Assembly (NCBI GenBank): GCA_902798685.1
Contig: CADBXO010000014.1
Span: 30,051 to 94,050 of the forward strand
Origin: an uncultured Bacteroidales bacterium
GTDB taxonomy: Bacteria > Bacteroidota > Bacteroidia > Bacteroidales > Bacteroidaceae
Direction: 5' to 3'
Length of the DNA stretch: 64,000 nt
In this document: in pieces, positions 7,785-16,641 of the stretch
How positions within the stretch are numbered: position 1 is the stretch's first letter
How the letters are laid out: every line of letters begins with the position of its first letter
The notes under the pieces: model-generated
What the model was told of the DNA's origin: nothing
The model's input: only the letters and a program-made list of their open reading frames with translations
Database searches by the model: none
Program-made: the position numbers and the translations under genes

Positions 7785-9941
7785 ATGGAATACAATCAGA
7801 ACAATCAGAACAAACCGCAGAACCTTGAGCAGTTCGCCATCAATCTGAATGAGCGGGCGCGTAAGGGCAAGCTCGATCCGGTCATAGGCCGTGACGAGGA
7901 GATAAGGCGTGTCTTGCAGATACTGAGCCGCCGAACCAAGAACAATCCTATCCTGATAGGTGAACCGGGAACCGGTAAGACCGCCATAATTGAGGGTCTC
8001 GCCCAGCGTATCGTGCGCGGCGACGTACCTGAGAACCTTAAATCCAAGACCGTCTATTCACTTGATATGGGCGCGCTCGTTGCAGGCGCCAAGTACAAGG
8101 GCGAATTCGAGGAGCGTCTTAAAGGCGTAATTAATGAAGTGATACAGTCCGACGGCAGTTTCATCCTCTTCATAGATGAGATTCACACTCTGGTAGGAGC
8201 CGGAGCCGGTGAAGGCGCCATGGATGCCGCAAACATCCTCAAGCCCGCCTTGGCCCGCGGTGACCTTCGCGCCATAGGAGCCACCACCCTGAACGAGTAT
8301 CAGAAGTACTTTGAGAAGGATAAGGCCCTGGAGCGCCGATTCCAGACCGTAATGGTCGATGAGCCCGACGTACAGAGTTCAATCTCAATACTTCGCGGAC
8401 TGAAAGAGCGCTACGAGAACCACCACAAGGTCCGTATCATGGATGAGGCCGTGATAGCCGCTGTAGAGCTCTCAAACCGTTACATAACTGACCGTTTCCT
8501 GCCCGATAAGGCCATTGACCTTATGGATGAGGCCGCAGCCAAACTGCGTATGGAGCGCAACTCGGTCCCCGAGGAACTGGATGAGATAACCCGTCGTCTC
8601 AAACAGCTTGAGATAGAGCGTGCCGCCATCAAGCGAGAGAACGACACCGTAAAACTCAAACAGCTCAATGCAGAGATTGAGGACCTCCAGAAACAGGAAA
8701 AGGATATTCGCGGCAAATGGGAGTCCGAGAAGGCCCTGGTATCAAAGATCCAGCAGGACAAGCAGCGCATTGAGCAGCTCAAGATTGAGGCCGACAATGC
8801 CGAGCGTGACGGAAATTACGGCCGCGTAGCCGAGATACGTTACGGCAAACTCAAGGAGTTGGAGGCCGATATCGCCAAAATACAGGAGGAACTCCACTCC
8901 AAGCAGGGTGACAGTGCCCTTGTTAAGGAGGAGGTAACCGCCGATGACATAGCCGAGGTGGTATCCCGCTGGACCGGCATACCTGTAAACCGTATGCTGG
9001 AGAGCGAGCGCGAGAAACTGCTTCACCTTGAAGAGGAACTGCACAAACGTGTAGTCGGCCAGGAAGAGGCTATCAGCGCAGTGGCAAACGCCGTACGACG
9101 CAGCCGCGCCGGACTGCAGGATCCCAAACGTCCTATTGGCAGTTTCATATTCCTGGGTACTACCGGCGTAGGTAAGACAGAACTTGCCAAGGCTCTGGCC
9201 GAATACCTGTTCAATGATGAGAAGCTCATGACCCGAATAGATATGAGTGAATACCAGGAGAAGTTCTCAGTGACACGTCTTATCGGAGCCCCTCCCGGAT
9301 ACGTAGGTTATGACGAAGGTGGCCAGCTTACCGAGGCCGTACGCCGCAAGCCCTACTCCGTCGTACTGTTCGATGAGATTGAGAAGGCACACCCGGATGT
9401 GTTCAACATTCTGCTGCAGGTACTTGATGACGGCCGTCTGACCGATAACAAGGGACGTACGGTCAATTTCAAGAACACCATAATAATCATGACCAGCAAT
9501 CTGGGAAGTGATTATATACGTGAAAAGTCCGCTCAGATAGGTTCATCCGATGCCCAGCGTCAGGAGTGGCTTGAGGAGACCCGCAAGCATCTGCTTGACA
9601 TGCTTAAGCAGACCATACGTCCGGAGTTCCTGAACCGTATTGATGAGACAGTTGTATTCATGCCTTTGCGTGAATCCGAGATACGTCAGATAGTCAAGCT
9701 GCAGATTCAGGGTGTATGCCGTATGCTTGCTGAAAGCGGAATCAACCTGACGATAGATGATTCTGCCATAGACATTATATCAAAAGCCGGATTTGATCCT
9801 GAATTCGGTGCCCGTCCTGTAAAACGTGCCTTGCAGACTATGCTGCTGAATAATCTTTCAACGATGATTCTGTCAGGGCAGATTGACCGCAACAAGCCAG
9901 TCAAGGCATCAGGTGTGAACGGGCAACTGGTTTTCAGTTAA
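7785..9941 (+). CDS. clpB: ClpB-type disaggregase lacking the N-terminal domain
   Basis: ClpB is a hexameric AAA+ machine that pulls proteins out of aggregates together with DnaK. Both ATPase modules are complete: AAA1 with GEPGTGKT (59-66), pore tyrosine in AKYKGEF and Walker B FIDEIHT; AAA2 with GTTGVGKT (458-465), pore loop [11 protein letters not shown] and [10 protein letters not shown] near the end. The long coiled-coil middle domain (about 260-385) identifies ClpB rather than ClpA or ClpC. The 718 residues are about 140 fewer than a usual ClpB. The whole Clp_N domain is replaced by the short Asn/Gln-rich leader [13 protein letters not shown]. No remnant of the missing domain lies in the 69-base spacer before it. 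Confidence 0.95.
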   Translation: MEYNQNNQNKPQNLEQFAINLNERARKGKLDPVIGRDEEIRRVLQILSRRTKNNPILIGEPGTGKTAIIEGLAQRIVRGDVPENLKSKTVYSLDMGALVAGAKYKGEFEERLKGVINEVIQSDGSFILFIDEIHTLVGAGAGEGAMDAANILKPALARGDLRAIGATTLNEYQKYFEKDKALERRFQTVMVDEPDVQSSISILRGLKERYENHHKVRIMDEAVIAAVELSNRYITDRFLPDKAIDLMDEAAAKLRMERNSVPEELDEITRRLKQLEIERAAIKRENDTVKLKQLNAEIEDLQKQEKDIRGKWESEKALVSKIQQDKQRIEQLKIEADNAERDGNYGRVAEIRYGKLKELEADIAKIQEELHSKQGDSALVKEEVTADDIAEVVSRWTGIPVNRMLESEREKLLHLEEELHKRVVGQEEAISAVANAVRRSRAGLQDPKRPIGSFIFLGTTGVGKTELAKALAEYLFNDEKLMTRIDMSEYQEKFSVTRLIGAPPGYVGYDEGGQLTEAVRRKPYSVVLFDEIEKAHPDVFNILLQVLDDGRLTDNKGRTVNFKNTIIIMTSNLGSDYIREKSAQIGSSDAQRQEWLEETRKHLLDMLKQTIRPEFLNRIDETVVFMPLRESEIRQIVKLQIQGVCRMLAESGINLTIDDSAIDIISKAGFDPEFGARPVKRALQTMLLNNLSTMILSGQIDRNKPVKASGVNGQLVFS

Positions 9942-9964
9942 TAAGATAGATATAAAAAACAACC

Positions 9965-10000
9965 CCGAGTGACTACAATCAAATCACTCGGAGTCGTTTT
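9965..10000 (+). terminator. Terminator after clpB
   Basis: An 8-bp stem CCGAGTGA / TCACTCGG (9965-9972, 9984-9991) is followed by GAGTCGTTTT. It starts 23 bases after the clpB stop codon. Confidence 0.75.
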
Positions 10001-10232
10001 CTATCAATTATTGGAAAAGGTATAGGATTTAATTTTTTTTCCTTTTTTGTTCGTGACAAAATTAGTTACGGAATTATTCACGACTTTATTAATTATTCCC
10101 AAATCCATTAATGTTTGTTCCATATAAATGGTCAAAACAACAAATTCACAAATTTTAAAGAATAACATTCAGTGAATGGCTTTTTTTTGGAAATAAAACG
10201 GGATACTAGTAAGGTGGTATCAAAAAATCAAT
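10001..10232. other. AT-rich non-coding spacer
   Basis: The spacer between the clpB terminator and the tRNA-Cys promoter has no convincing gene on either strand. It holds homopolymer T stretches and a perfect 13-base palindrome, CATTCAGTGAATG, at 10166-10178. I see no other recognisable signal. Confidence 0.6.
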
Positions 10233-10240
10233 TACCTTTG
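10233..10240 (+). promoter_or_regulatory. Probable -7 box for tRNA-Cys
   Basis: TACCTTTG fits TAnnTTTG and ends 17 bases before the tRNA 5' end, so the transcript would need only minor 5' trimming. Confidence 0.65.
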
Positions 10241-10257
10241 CAACCGCAAATGCAAAT

Positions 10258-10331
10258 GGTACCTTGACCGAGCGGCTAGGTATCGGTCTGCAAAACCGAG
10301 TACGGCGGTTCGAGTCCGCCAGGTACCTCCA
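10258..10331 (+). tRNA. tRNA-Cys (anticodon GCA)
   Basis: The 74-base sequence folds as a cloverleaf. The acceptor arms GGTACCT and AGGTACC pair, the D stem is ACC/GGT, the anticodon stem TCGGT/ACCGA holds the loop CTGCAAA with anticodon GCA, and the T arm is GGCGG-TTCGAGT-CCGCC. The 3' CCA is encoded after discriminator T. A strong terminator follows at once, so it is transcribed alone. Confidence 0.95.
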
Positions 10332-10334
10332 GGT

Positions 10335-10366
10335 AAAAAGTCTGACCCAAATGGGCCAGACTTTTT
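10335..10366 (+). terminator. Terminator after tRNA-Cys
   Basis: A long stem (AAAAAGTCTG and CCC paired with GGG and CAGACTTTTT, one mismatch, loop AAAT) ends in a run of five T. It begins three bases after the tRNA. Confidence 0.9.
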
Positions 10367-10395
10367 ATCTGAAGGTACCTAGAGGCCTTATTTTA

Positions 10396-10493
10396 GTTTG
10401 CCACAGCAAACGCGCTCATTTCATTCGCTTGGCGGCCTCCGGCCGCTCTCGCTCGGGGTCTCGCTCGCTCCAATACGTATGCACATGCGTATT
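10396..10493. repeat. Cluster of three palindromes with a direct repeat (REP-like)
   Basis: Three hairpins stand in a row: GTTTGC-CACA-GCAAAC at 10396-10411, GCGGCC-TCC-GGCCGC at 10432-10446, and AATACG...CGTATT at 10472-10493. Between the last two, TCTCGCTCG occurs twice (10447-10455 and 10459-10467). The block sits between the tRNA-Cys terminator and the menA promoter and does not code for protein. It resembles repetitive extragenic palindromes, but whether it recurs in the genome cannot be seen. Confidence 0.55.
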
Positions 10494-10498
10494 TTTTA

Positions 10499-10506
10499 TA
10501 ACTTTG
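10499..10506 (+). promoter_or_regulatory. Probable -7 box for menA
   Basis: TAACTTTG fits the phylum consensus and lies 17 bases before the menA ATG. The transcript leader would be very short. The -33 region falls inside the third palindrome. Confidence 0.6.
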
Positions 10507-10523
10507 CGTCACATTTTTAGATT

Positions 10524-11312
10524 ATGACTGCTAAAGCTGTTGTTCGCTCAATGAGACTTAGAACTCTTCCTCTATCTACTGCTGGAATTGTTCTTGGTAT
10601 TTTTATGGCTTGTAAGGGACATCAGGACAGGTCGGGACCTCAGTACAGTATGCAGGAGGGCGGTCTTACCGAGGATGATATGCGTTCTTGCATCAGGATC
10701 ATGGTTCTGGTATGCTGCATATTCGGTTTGGGAATGATCCGCGCATCGTTCAAAACCATATTCTGCATAGAATCCGAGAGTCTGATAGTTCTGGGCGCTG
10801 CCGCCATCTGGGCCGCCATGCACTACACGCTTGGGAAAAAGCCTTACGGATACAGGGGTCTGGGAGATCTCTTCGTGTTTATTTTTTTCGGACTCGTTCC
10901 GGTAACCGGAGGATACTTTGTATGCGCACACGCCATTGAGCCCACCACCCTCATCCCCGGAGCAGCAATAGGACTCTTCAGCGTAGGAGTCCTGAACGTG
11001 AACAACATCCGAGACATGAAAACCGATGCCGCAAACCGCGTTACCGTTCCGCTCAAACTGGGCGAACACCGCGCCAAGATATACCACACCATACTGATAA
11101 CAGGCGGATGGATCCTGATGCTGCTGTTTACAATACTGTTTACCGCCGGCTGGACACCATACCTTTATATAATCACCCTCCCACTCTATGCAAAGCATCT
11201 TGCGGGAGTCTGGAAACGCTCCGGCCGTGAGCTGGATCCTATGCTGCCCATGCTGGTAATTTCAACATTCATCTTTGCCCTGCTTGCAGGCACAGGTTAC
11301 ATTCTCCAATAA
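10524..11312 (+). CDS. menA: UbiA-family prenyltransferase MenA, missing the first Asp-rich motif
   Basis: MenA attaches the polyprenyl tail to 1,4-dihydroxy-2-naphthoate in menaquinone synthesis and is an integral membrane protein. The start (RLRTLPLSTAGIVLGIFMA) and the segment from GPQYSMQEGGLT onward match the family. The second Asp motif NNIRDMKTD (160-168) and the loop KPYGYRGLGDLFVF are intact. Family members normally have about 40 more residues between these two parts, including the first Mg-diphosphate motif (N-x3-D-x3/4-D type). Here residue 29 runs directly into KGHQDRSGPQ at about base 10614. The gene is 262 residues instead of about 300. The first 100 bases use AT-rich codons unlike the rest. 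It may be inactive. menG follows after two bases. Confidence 0.85.
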   Translation: MTAKAVVRSMRLRTLPLSTAGIVLGIFMACKGHQDRSGPQYSMQEGGLTEDDMRSCIRIMVLVCCIFGLGMIRASFKTIFCIESESLIVLGAAAIWAAMHYTLGKKPYGYRGLGDLFVFIFFGLVPVTGGYFVCAHAIEPTTLIPGAAIGLFSVGVLNVNNIRDMKTDAANRVTVPLKLGEHRAKIYHTILITGGWILMLLFTILFTAGWTPYLYIITLPLYAKHLAGVWKRSGRELDPMLPMLVISTFIFALLAGTGYILQ

Positions 11313-11314
11313 AT

Positions 11315-12004
11315 ATGCCCAAGAAAGAAGGAATACGTGAGCTTTTTGACGATATAGCAGTCAAGTACGACCGCTTCAACCATATATCCTCATTCGGAGC
11401 CGACCGTTCGTGGCGTCGCAAGGCTGTCCGTGCCATTGCCGATACAGACCAGCCCATTGAGGTCCTTGACGTGGCAACCGGTACGGCCGATTTCGCCATT
11501 GCAGTCACAAAGAAAGCTGCTCAAGGCTCACATGTGACAGGAATAGACCTCTCAGAGGGCATGCTTGAGGTTGGAAAAGCCAAATGCCAGGGACTGCCCA
11601 TTGACCTTGAAGTCGGAGACGCTGAGAACCTGCGTTTTGCAGACGGAACGTTTGACCGAGTCTGCGTGGCGTTCGGAGTACGCAACTTTGAGAATCTCAT
11701 GCAGGGTCTCAAGGAGATGCTCCGCGTACTCAAATCCGGCGGCAAACTCATTATCCTGGAACTCTCCTACCCCAAGAACCGCCTGATTTTCAGCTTCTAC
11801 AAGTTCTATTCACTTAAGATACTGCCCAAAATCGGCGCATCAATGACAGGCAACACCGGAGCGTTCACCTACCTGCCCGATTCCATACTCAAATTCCCGC
11901 TCCCCGAGAAATTCATCCCCATGCTCAAGGAGGCAGGTTTCTCCACAGTACGCGCACGCCAGTTCATGTTCGGCGTATGCCGCATGTATTGCGCTGTAAA
12001 ATAA
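11315..12004 (+). CDS. menG: Demethylmenaquinone methyltransferase (UbiE/MenG)
   Basis: This 229-residue class I methyltransferase carries out the last step of menaquinone synthesis, C-methylation of demethylmenaquinone with SAM. The start MPKKEGIRELFDDIAVKYD-RFNH is typical of UbiE. SAM motif I is VLDVATGTADFA (about 50-61), motif II is GIDLSEGMLEVG, and the family signature FGVRNFENLMQGL and SYPKNRLIF follow. It lies two bases after menA, so the two menaquinone genes form one operon. Confidence 0.95.
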   Translation: MPKKEGIRELFDDIAVKYDRFNHISSFGADRSWRRKAVRAIADTDQPIEVLDVATGTADFAIAVTKKAAQGSHVTGIDLSEGMLEVGKAKCQGLPIDLEVGDAENLRFADGTFDRVCVAFGVRNFENLMQGLKEMLRVLKSGGKLIILELSYPKNRLIFSFYKFYSLKILPKIGASMTGNTGAFTYLPDSILKFPLPEKFIPMLKEAGFSTVRARQFMFGVCRMYCAVK

Positions 12005-12078
12005 GTGCGTAATGACAACCGACCGACTTTTTTTATAATTTCGCAACCATAATACAACCAATAAAGACATGACTACTG

Positions 12079-12888
12079 ATGAAAAAGAAAATTCCTAACC
12101 TGATCCTTGCATTTGCGTCATTCTCAGCATTAATGTTTATCGGATGTGATAAAGAAGATCCGGATGCCATCAAGATGGACGAAGTTAGCGTAGGAGCTCA
12201 GACAGTAATGTGTGCCGACGGAAATGAATATCAGGTCGTAGACCTTGGTCTGACTTCAGGAAACCTCTGGGCCACATGCAACCTGGGAGCCACCAGCCCC
12301 GAGCAGTCCGGCTCATACTATGCATGGGGTGAGATTGAGCCCAAGACCCAGTTCGGATGGGATACATACACACATTCCAAAACCCTTGACAACGGCAGTG
12401 AATACATTACAAAATACTGCACTGACAGTATATACGGAAGGCCGGATCAGGAAACAAAACTGGCCAAGGAAGACGATGCGGCATACATGCTTTTGGGAAA
12501 AGACTGGCAGATTCCTGAAAAGAGCGATTTCAACGAACTCATGACCAAAAAGAACTGCAACATCAAATGGTGCAAACTCAACGGCGTAGGAGGTTTTCTC
12601 TTTACCAGCGTCCGCAAGGGTTATGAAGGCAACAGCATTTTCATTCCTCTGGCAGGCATGAATGATTGGGACAAGACAAGGTGGGCCGGTCAGATGGGCT
12701 GGTACTGGTGCAACACCCTCTATTATGATCTGGGCGACGGAACCGACCCCGACTATGTTCCCCATTATAAATCAGACGAGGCAGCATCCTTACGGCTGGA
12801 GCACACTGACGTTGACAATCACCTTGTCAAGTCAAGAGCGCGCCGCGTAGGCCTTCCAATCCGTCCGGTTTATAAGGGCGAATTATAA
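12079..12888 (+). CDS. FISUMP-domain lipoprotein
   Basis: The 269-residue product has a lipoprotein signal peptide ending FIGC (Cys23), so it is lipid-anchored in the envelope. The mature part has the FISUMP pattern (Fibrobacter succinogenes major paralogous domain): VDLGLTSGNLWATCNLGA, then SGSYYAWGE, DWQIPEKSDFNELM and a closing GLPIRPV. Such proteins are common surface or periplasmic proteins of unknown role in Bacteroidota. It stands alone: 74 bases separate it from menG, with TATAATTTCG as a weak promoter at 12034-12043. No terminator is clear after it. Confidence 0.8.
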   Translation: MKKKIPNLILAFASFSALMFIGCDKEDPDAIKMDEVSVGAQTVMCADGNEYQVVDLGLTSGNLWATCNLGATSPEQSGSYYAWGEIEPKTQFGWDTYTHSKTLDNGSEYITKYCTDSIYGRPDQETKLAKEDDAAYMLLGKDWQIPEKSDFNELMTKKNCNIKWCKLNGVGGFLFTSVRKGYEGNSIFIPLAGMNDWDKTRWAGQMGWYWCNTLYYDLGDGTDPDYVPHYKSDEAASLRLEHTDVDNHLVKSRARRVGLPIRPVYKGEL

Positions 12889-12936
12889 TTTAACGCAAAA
12901 TAATACAACAAATATTCACAATTCCCATTCTTGAAT

Positions 12937-12944
12937 TATCTTTG
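12937..12944 (+). promoter_or_regulatory. Probable -7 box for marC
   Basis: TATCTTTG fits TAnnTTTG and lies 17 bases before the marC start codon. Confidence 0.6.
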
Positions 12945-12961
12945 CACCCGATTCAGAAACA

Positions 12962-13549
12962 ATGGATATGGCAATTAACTTCAAGGAGATAGCAGGAGCT
13001 TTCGTAGTTCTGTTCGCTATTCTGGATATCACAGGGTCAATTCCTATCATAATTGACCTGCAGCATAGGACGGGAAAGGTCCCCGCTTTCAAGGTGACCA
13101 TCATTTCCTGGCTTCTGCTCACCATTATCTATTTCCTTGGTGACGGAATACTGTCTCTGTTCGGCGTAGATATCGAATCATTCGCCGTGGCCGGTTCCAT
13201 TGTGATCCTGGCTATCGGATTCGAGATGATCTTTGATATCACGATATTCAAATACGATTCAGGCCCCAAGGAACTCTCATCATTCGTTCCCCTGGTATTC
13301 CCGCTCATAGTAGGTGCAGGTTCATTCACCACCCTGCTCTCTCTGAAAGCCGAGTATCAGGCCATCAACATCATGATTGCCCTTGGTTTGAACATGATTT
13401 TCATATTCGTGGTGCTCAGGTCAATCAACCGCATTGAAAAGATCCTTGGCCCCGGTCTTATCTACGTCCTCAGGAAGTTCTTCGGAATTATCCTGCTGGC
13501 CATTGCAGTGAAGCTTTTCACTACCAACATAGGACGCATCATAGGATGA
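12962..13549 (+). CDS. MarC family integral membrane protein
   Basis: This 195-residue protein has six hydrophobic segments, the usual fold of the MarC/NAAT family. It begins with the family pattern (FVVLFAILDITGSIPIII) and carries VPLVFPLIVGAGSFTTLL, the equivalent of the conserved FPL-GPG loop. Family members were once linked to multiple antibiotic resistance, but that role was withdrawn, and the substrate is unknown. The start at 12962 and a second ATG six bases later are both possible. A terminator follows 24 bases after the stop. Confidence 0.9.
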   Translation: MDMAINFKEIAGAFVVLFAILDITGSIPIIIDLQHRTGKVPAFKVTIISWLLLTIIYFLGDGILSLFGVDIESFAVAGSIVILAIGFEMIFDITIFKYDSGPKELSSFVPLVFPLIVGAGSFTTLLSLKAEYQAINIMIALGLNMIFIFVVLRSINRIEKILGPGLIYVLRKFFGIILLAIAVKLFTTNIGRIIG

Positions 13550-13573
13550 TACATCCCTAAACTTTATATGACG

Positions 13574-13599
13574 GCGGCTCCCTGCGGGGGCCGCTTTTT
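13574..13599 (+). terminator. Terminator after marC
   Basis: GCGGC-CCC pairs with GGG-GCCGC (13574-13594, one bulge on each side) and is followed by five T. Confidence 0.8.
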
Positions 13600-13648
13600 G
13601 TTGATAAATAATAACATGTGCCATACATCCGATTACGCAATAATTGGG

Positions 13649-13656
13649 TAACTTTG
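13649..13656 (+). promoter_or_regulatory. Probable -7 box for the phoH-purC-aroE operon
   Basis: TAACTTTG fits the phylum consensus. It lies 21 bases before the ATG at 13677, which rules out the in-frame TTG at 13644 as the start, because that codon would be upstream of the mRNA. Confidence 0.65.
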
Positions 13657-13676
13657 CACCATATTTAATAAAAGGA

Positions 13677-14657
13677 ATGATAGAAAAGCACCTCGTCCTT
13701 AATGATGCCGACCCCGCAGTGTTTTACGGAGTCAACAATACCAATATGCAACTGCTTAAGGCACTGTTCCCAAAGCTTCGCATAGTGGCACGCGGCAACG
13801 TGATCCGCGTAATGGGTGATGAGGATGAAACGGCACGTTTTGAGCAGGCTGTACGCCAGCTCGAGATGTACTGCGCCAAGTACAACTCACTCAAAGAGGA
13901 GGTAATAGTAGACATAGTGAACGGCGACGAGCCTAACGGTGAGAAGAGCTCCGATGTGATACTGTTCGGTGTCACCGGACGTCCCATCATGCCCCGCAGC
14001 GTCAACCAGAAGAAACTGGTGACCGATTATGCTGATCATGACATGCTCTTTGCCATCGGCCCCGCCGGATCAGGCAAGACATATACCGCCATAGCACTGG
14101 CTGTACGCGCCCTCAAGAACAAGGAGGTAAAGCGTATAGTTCTGTGCCGTCCCGCAGTTGAGGCCGGTGAGAAGCTGGGATTCCTGCCGGGTGATATGCG
14201 TGAAAAGATAGATCCGTTCCTGCAGCCTCTCTATGACGCTCTCCAGGATATGATTCCTACGGCCAAGCTCAAGGAGTACATGGATCTGAACATAATACAG
14301 ATTGCACCTCTGGCATTCATGCGCGGACGTACCCTGAATGACGCAGTGGTTATTCTGGATGAGGCCCAGAACACCACCCCGCAGCAGATCAAGATGTTCC
14401 TTACCCGCATGGGCTGGAACACCAAGATGATCGTAACGGGTGACCTCACGCAGATTGACCTGCCGCCCACACAGATATCGGGCCTTGTTCAGGCACTTGA
14501 CGTTCTGGAGGGAATAGAGGGCTTGAGCATTATCCGCATGACCAAGAAGGATATTGTCCGCCACAAGCTGGTTACACGCGTTGTAGACGCCTATGACCGC
14601 TATGAGCAGGCTCACAAGACAGATAAAAGAACTAAAAAACAAGATAACAATGAGTAA
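13677..14657 (+). CDS. PhoH family protein (PhoH-like ATPase)
   Basis: PhoH-like proteins are P-loop ATPases related to the helicase superfamily I core, often linked to RNA metabolism. The 326-residue product has Walker A GPAGSGKT, the [20 protein letters not shown] segment, [19 protein letters not shown] as Walker B and sensor, and [10 protein letters not shown]. The N-terminal 100 residues look like a KH-like RNA-binding part. The start ATG at 13677 is preceded by AAAGG. Its stop codon lies inside the beginning of purC (8-base overlap), so the two are coupled. Confidence 0.92.
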   Translation: MIEKHLVLNDADPAVFYGVNNTNMQLLKALFPKLRIVARGNVIRVMGDEDETARFEQAVRQLEMYCAKYNSLKEEVIVDIVNGDEPNGEKSSDVILFGVTGRPIMPRSVNQKKLVTDYADHDMLFAIGPAGSGKTYTAIALAVRALKNKEVKRIVLCRPAVEAGEKLGFLPGDMREKIDPFLQPLYDALQDMIPTAKLKEYMDLNIIQIAPLAFMRGRTLNDAVVILDEAQNTTPQQIKMFLTRMGWNTKMIVTGDLTQIDLPPTQISGLVQALDVLEGIEGLSIIRMTKKDIVRHKLVTRVVDAYDRYEQAHKTDKRTKKQDNNE

Positions 14658-15597
14658 CGCACTTACAAGAACAGACTTCAACTTCAAAGGACAGAAGAGT
14701 GTTTATCACGGTAAAGTCCGTGACGTGTATAACATTGACGACGACCTGATGGTAATGGTTGCCACTGACCGTATATCGGCCTTTGACGTTATCCTGCCCA
14801 AGGGTATCCCCTTCAAGGGCCAGGTGCTCAACCAGATTGCCGCCAAGTTCCTGGATGCTACAGCTGACATCTGCCCCAACTGGAAGCTTGCCACTCCCGA
14901 TCCTATGGTAACCGTAGGTCTCAAGTGCGAGGGTTTCCGCGTAGAGATGATCATCCGCGGTTATCTGACCGGCTCAGCATGGCGTGACTACAAGAACGGC
15001 TGCCGCAACCTTTGCGGTAACATCCTGCCCGAGGGCATGAAGGAGAACCAGAAGTTCGCAGAGCCTCTGATCACCCCCACCACCAAGGCTGAGGAGGGTC
15101 ACGATGAGAACATCTCCAAGGAGGAGATCATCAAGCAGGGCCTGGTAAGCAAGGAGGATTACGAGGTTATGGAAAAATACACCCGTGCCCTCTTCAAGCG
15201 CGGTACCGAGATCGCTGCCCAGAAGGGTCTTATCCTGGTTGACACCAAGTATGAGTTCGGAAAGCGTGACGGTAAGGTTTACCTGATCGATGAGATCCAC
15301 ACTCCCGACAGCTCACGTTACTTCTACGCTGACGGCTATCAGGAGAAGTTTGAGAAGGGCGAGTCCCAGAAGCAGCTTTCAAAGGAGTTCGTACGCCAGT
15401 GGCTCATTGAGCATAACTTCATGAACCAGCCCGGTCAGGTTATGCCCGAGATCACCGATGCATACGCTGATACCGTTTCAGAGCGCTACATTGAGCTCTA
15501 CGAGCACATTGTAGGTGAGAAGTTCGTAAAGGAGAGCGGCACAGACCTTGCCGCCCGTATTGAAAAGAACGTAACCGCCTGGTTGGCAAAAAGATAA
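14650..15597 (+). CDS. purC: Phosphoribosylaminoimidazole-succinocarboxamide synthase (SAICAR synthetase)
   Basis: PurC joins aspartate to CAIR with ATP in purine synthesis. The 315-residue form resembles the eukaryote/Bacteroidota type, longer than the 237-residue E. coli enzyme. Recognisable parts are [32 protein letters not shown] (ATP-binding), [12 protein letters not shown], and [11 protein letters not shown] near the C-terminus. The ATG at 14650 gives the normal N-terminus ([15 protein letters not shown]); the frame is open further upstream within phoH but that part is not conserved. The aroE-containing gene follows at once. Confidence 0.96.
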   Translation: MSNALTRTDFNFKGQKSVYHGKVRDVYNIDDDLMVMVATDRISAFDVILPKGIPFKGQVLNQIAAKFLDATADICPNWKLATPDPMVTVGLKCEGFRVEMIIRGYLTGSAWRDYKNGCRNLCGNILPEGMKENQKFAEPLITPTTKAEEGHDENISKEEIIKQGLVSKEDYEVMEKYTRALFKRGTEIAAQKGLILVDTKYEFGKRDGKVYLIDEIHTPDSSRYFYADGYQEKFEKGESQKQLSKEFVRQWLIEHNFMNQPGQVMPEITDAYADTVSERYIELYEHIVGEKFVKESGTDLAARIEKNVTAWLAKR

Positions 15598-15603
15598 TTG
15601 ATT

Positions 15604-16641
15604 ATGGCATTCCCTTTCCTTGTTGTTCTTGCCATCATTTTCATGGTACTGGTAAAGAACGTGAACGCTAAGCTTAACAATCCCGATGACACATCATTCG
15701 GGAGTGAGACCGGTACCCCTCAAGTTGAGGAGGTTATAGATGATGATTTCCCGCCCGTAGACGAGGTATTCAAGAACAACAAGGAGCCTGAAAGGGAGCC
15801 TGAGCCCGTATTCACCCAGACCCGGGAGCCACAGCCAGAGCCTGAGCCCCAGCCGGAACCGCAGCCGGAACCCGCAGTTCCGCTCAAGACTTATGACAGT
15901 CTCTACGGACTCATCGGCAAGCCTCTGGCCCACTCCACATCAATGGTTCGCTTCAACAAGTTCTTCCGTGAGCAGCACATCAACGCCCACTACAACAACT
16001 ATGAGCTTGAGAGCATCGAGGATGTGACAAAACTGATTGAGAAGTATCCCAATCTGCGCGGCTTCAACGTGACGATACCCTACAAGCAGGATATCATCCC
16101 CTACCTGAACCGTCTGGACGAGACGGCACAGTCAATAGGCGCAGTCAACACCGTAAAGGTGCTTCACCGTGACGGTGGCGTTGAGCTGGTTGGTTACAAC
16201 ACTGACTGGACCGGTTTCACCAAGTCATTCGGCGAGCTGCTCGAGGGGCACAGCAAGGCGCTCATACTGGGAACCGGAGGCGTATCAAAGGCAGTCAAGT
16301 ATGCTCTTGACAAGATGGGAATAGAGAACAAGTTCGTATCACGCAACTCAAACTTCGAGATTATGGGTTATTACGAGCTCTCACCCTCTGTTATGGAAGA
16401 GTATGACGTGATTGTGAACTGCACTCCCATGGGAATGTGGCCCGATGTAAACCAGTGCCCCGATATCCCCTACACCTTCCTGTCTGAGAAGCATCTGCTT
16501 CTGGATGTCATAGCCAATCCCGATGAGACAACCTTCATGAAGAAAGGCCGTGAGCACGGTGCCACAGCCAAGGGAGGCAAGGATATGCTCGAGCAGCAGG
16601 CTGTAGCCGCATGGGAGATCTGGGAAAGAATTGGAGAATAA
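15604..16641 (+). CDS. aroE: Shikimate dehydrogenase with N-terminal membrane anchor and Glu/Pro linker
   Basis: Residues 96-345 are a complete shikimate dehydrogenase, which reduces 3-dehydroshikimate with NADPH in the aromatic pathway. Key parts are YGLIGKPLAHSTSM, NVTIPYKQ with catalytic Lys161, VNTVKV, YNTDWTG (Asp201) and the dinucleotide loop LGTGGVSKAV. It is preceded by a hydrophobic segment at residues 4-18 (PFLVVLAIIFMVLVK) and an acidic, proline-rich spacer (19-95) that ends in repeated Glu-Pro and Gln-Pro-Glu units. AroE normally has about 250 residues and is soluble. This version should sit on the inner membrane with the enzyme on the cytoplasmic side. The stop overlaps the next ATG by one base. 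Confidence 0.92.
   Translation: MAFPFLVVLAIIFMVLVKNVNAKLNNPDDTSFGSETGTPQVEEVIDDDFPPVDEVFKNNKEPEREPEPVFTQTREPQPEPEPQPEPQPEPAVPLKTYDSLYGLIGKPLAHSTSMVRFNKFFREQHINAHYNNYELESIEDVTKLIEKYPNLRGFNVTIPYKQDIIPYLNRLDETAQSIGAVNTVKVLHRDGGVELVGYNTDWTGFTKSFGELLEGHSKALILGTGGVSKAVKYALDKMGIENKFVSRNSNFEIMGYYELSPSVMEEYDVIVNCTPMGMWPDVNQCPDIPYTFLSEKHLLLDVIANPDETTFMKKGREHGATAKGGKDMLEQQAVAAWEIWERIGE

Noticed and set aside
10321-10380. AGGTACCT repeated after tRNA-Cys as a possible integration site
   Set aside because: The repeat is only eight bases, no integrase gene is present, and the DNA after it leads directly into ordinary chromosomal genes.
13644-13676. TTG start 33 bases upstream for the PhoH-like gene
   Set aside because: The -7 box TAACTTTG lies at 13649-13656, so this codon would be outside the mRNA. 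The ATG at 13677 has AAAGG before it and gives the normal N-terminus.
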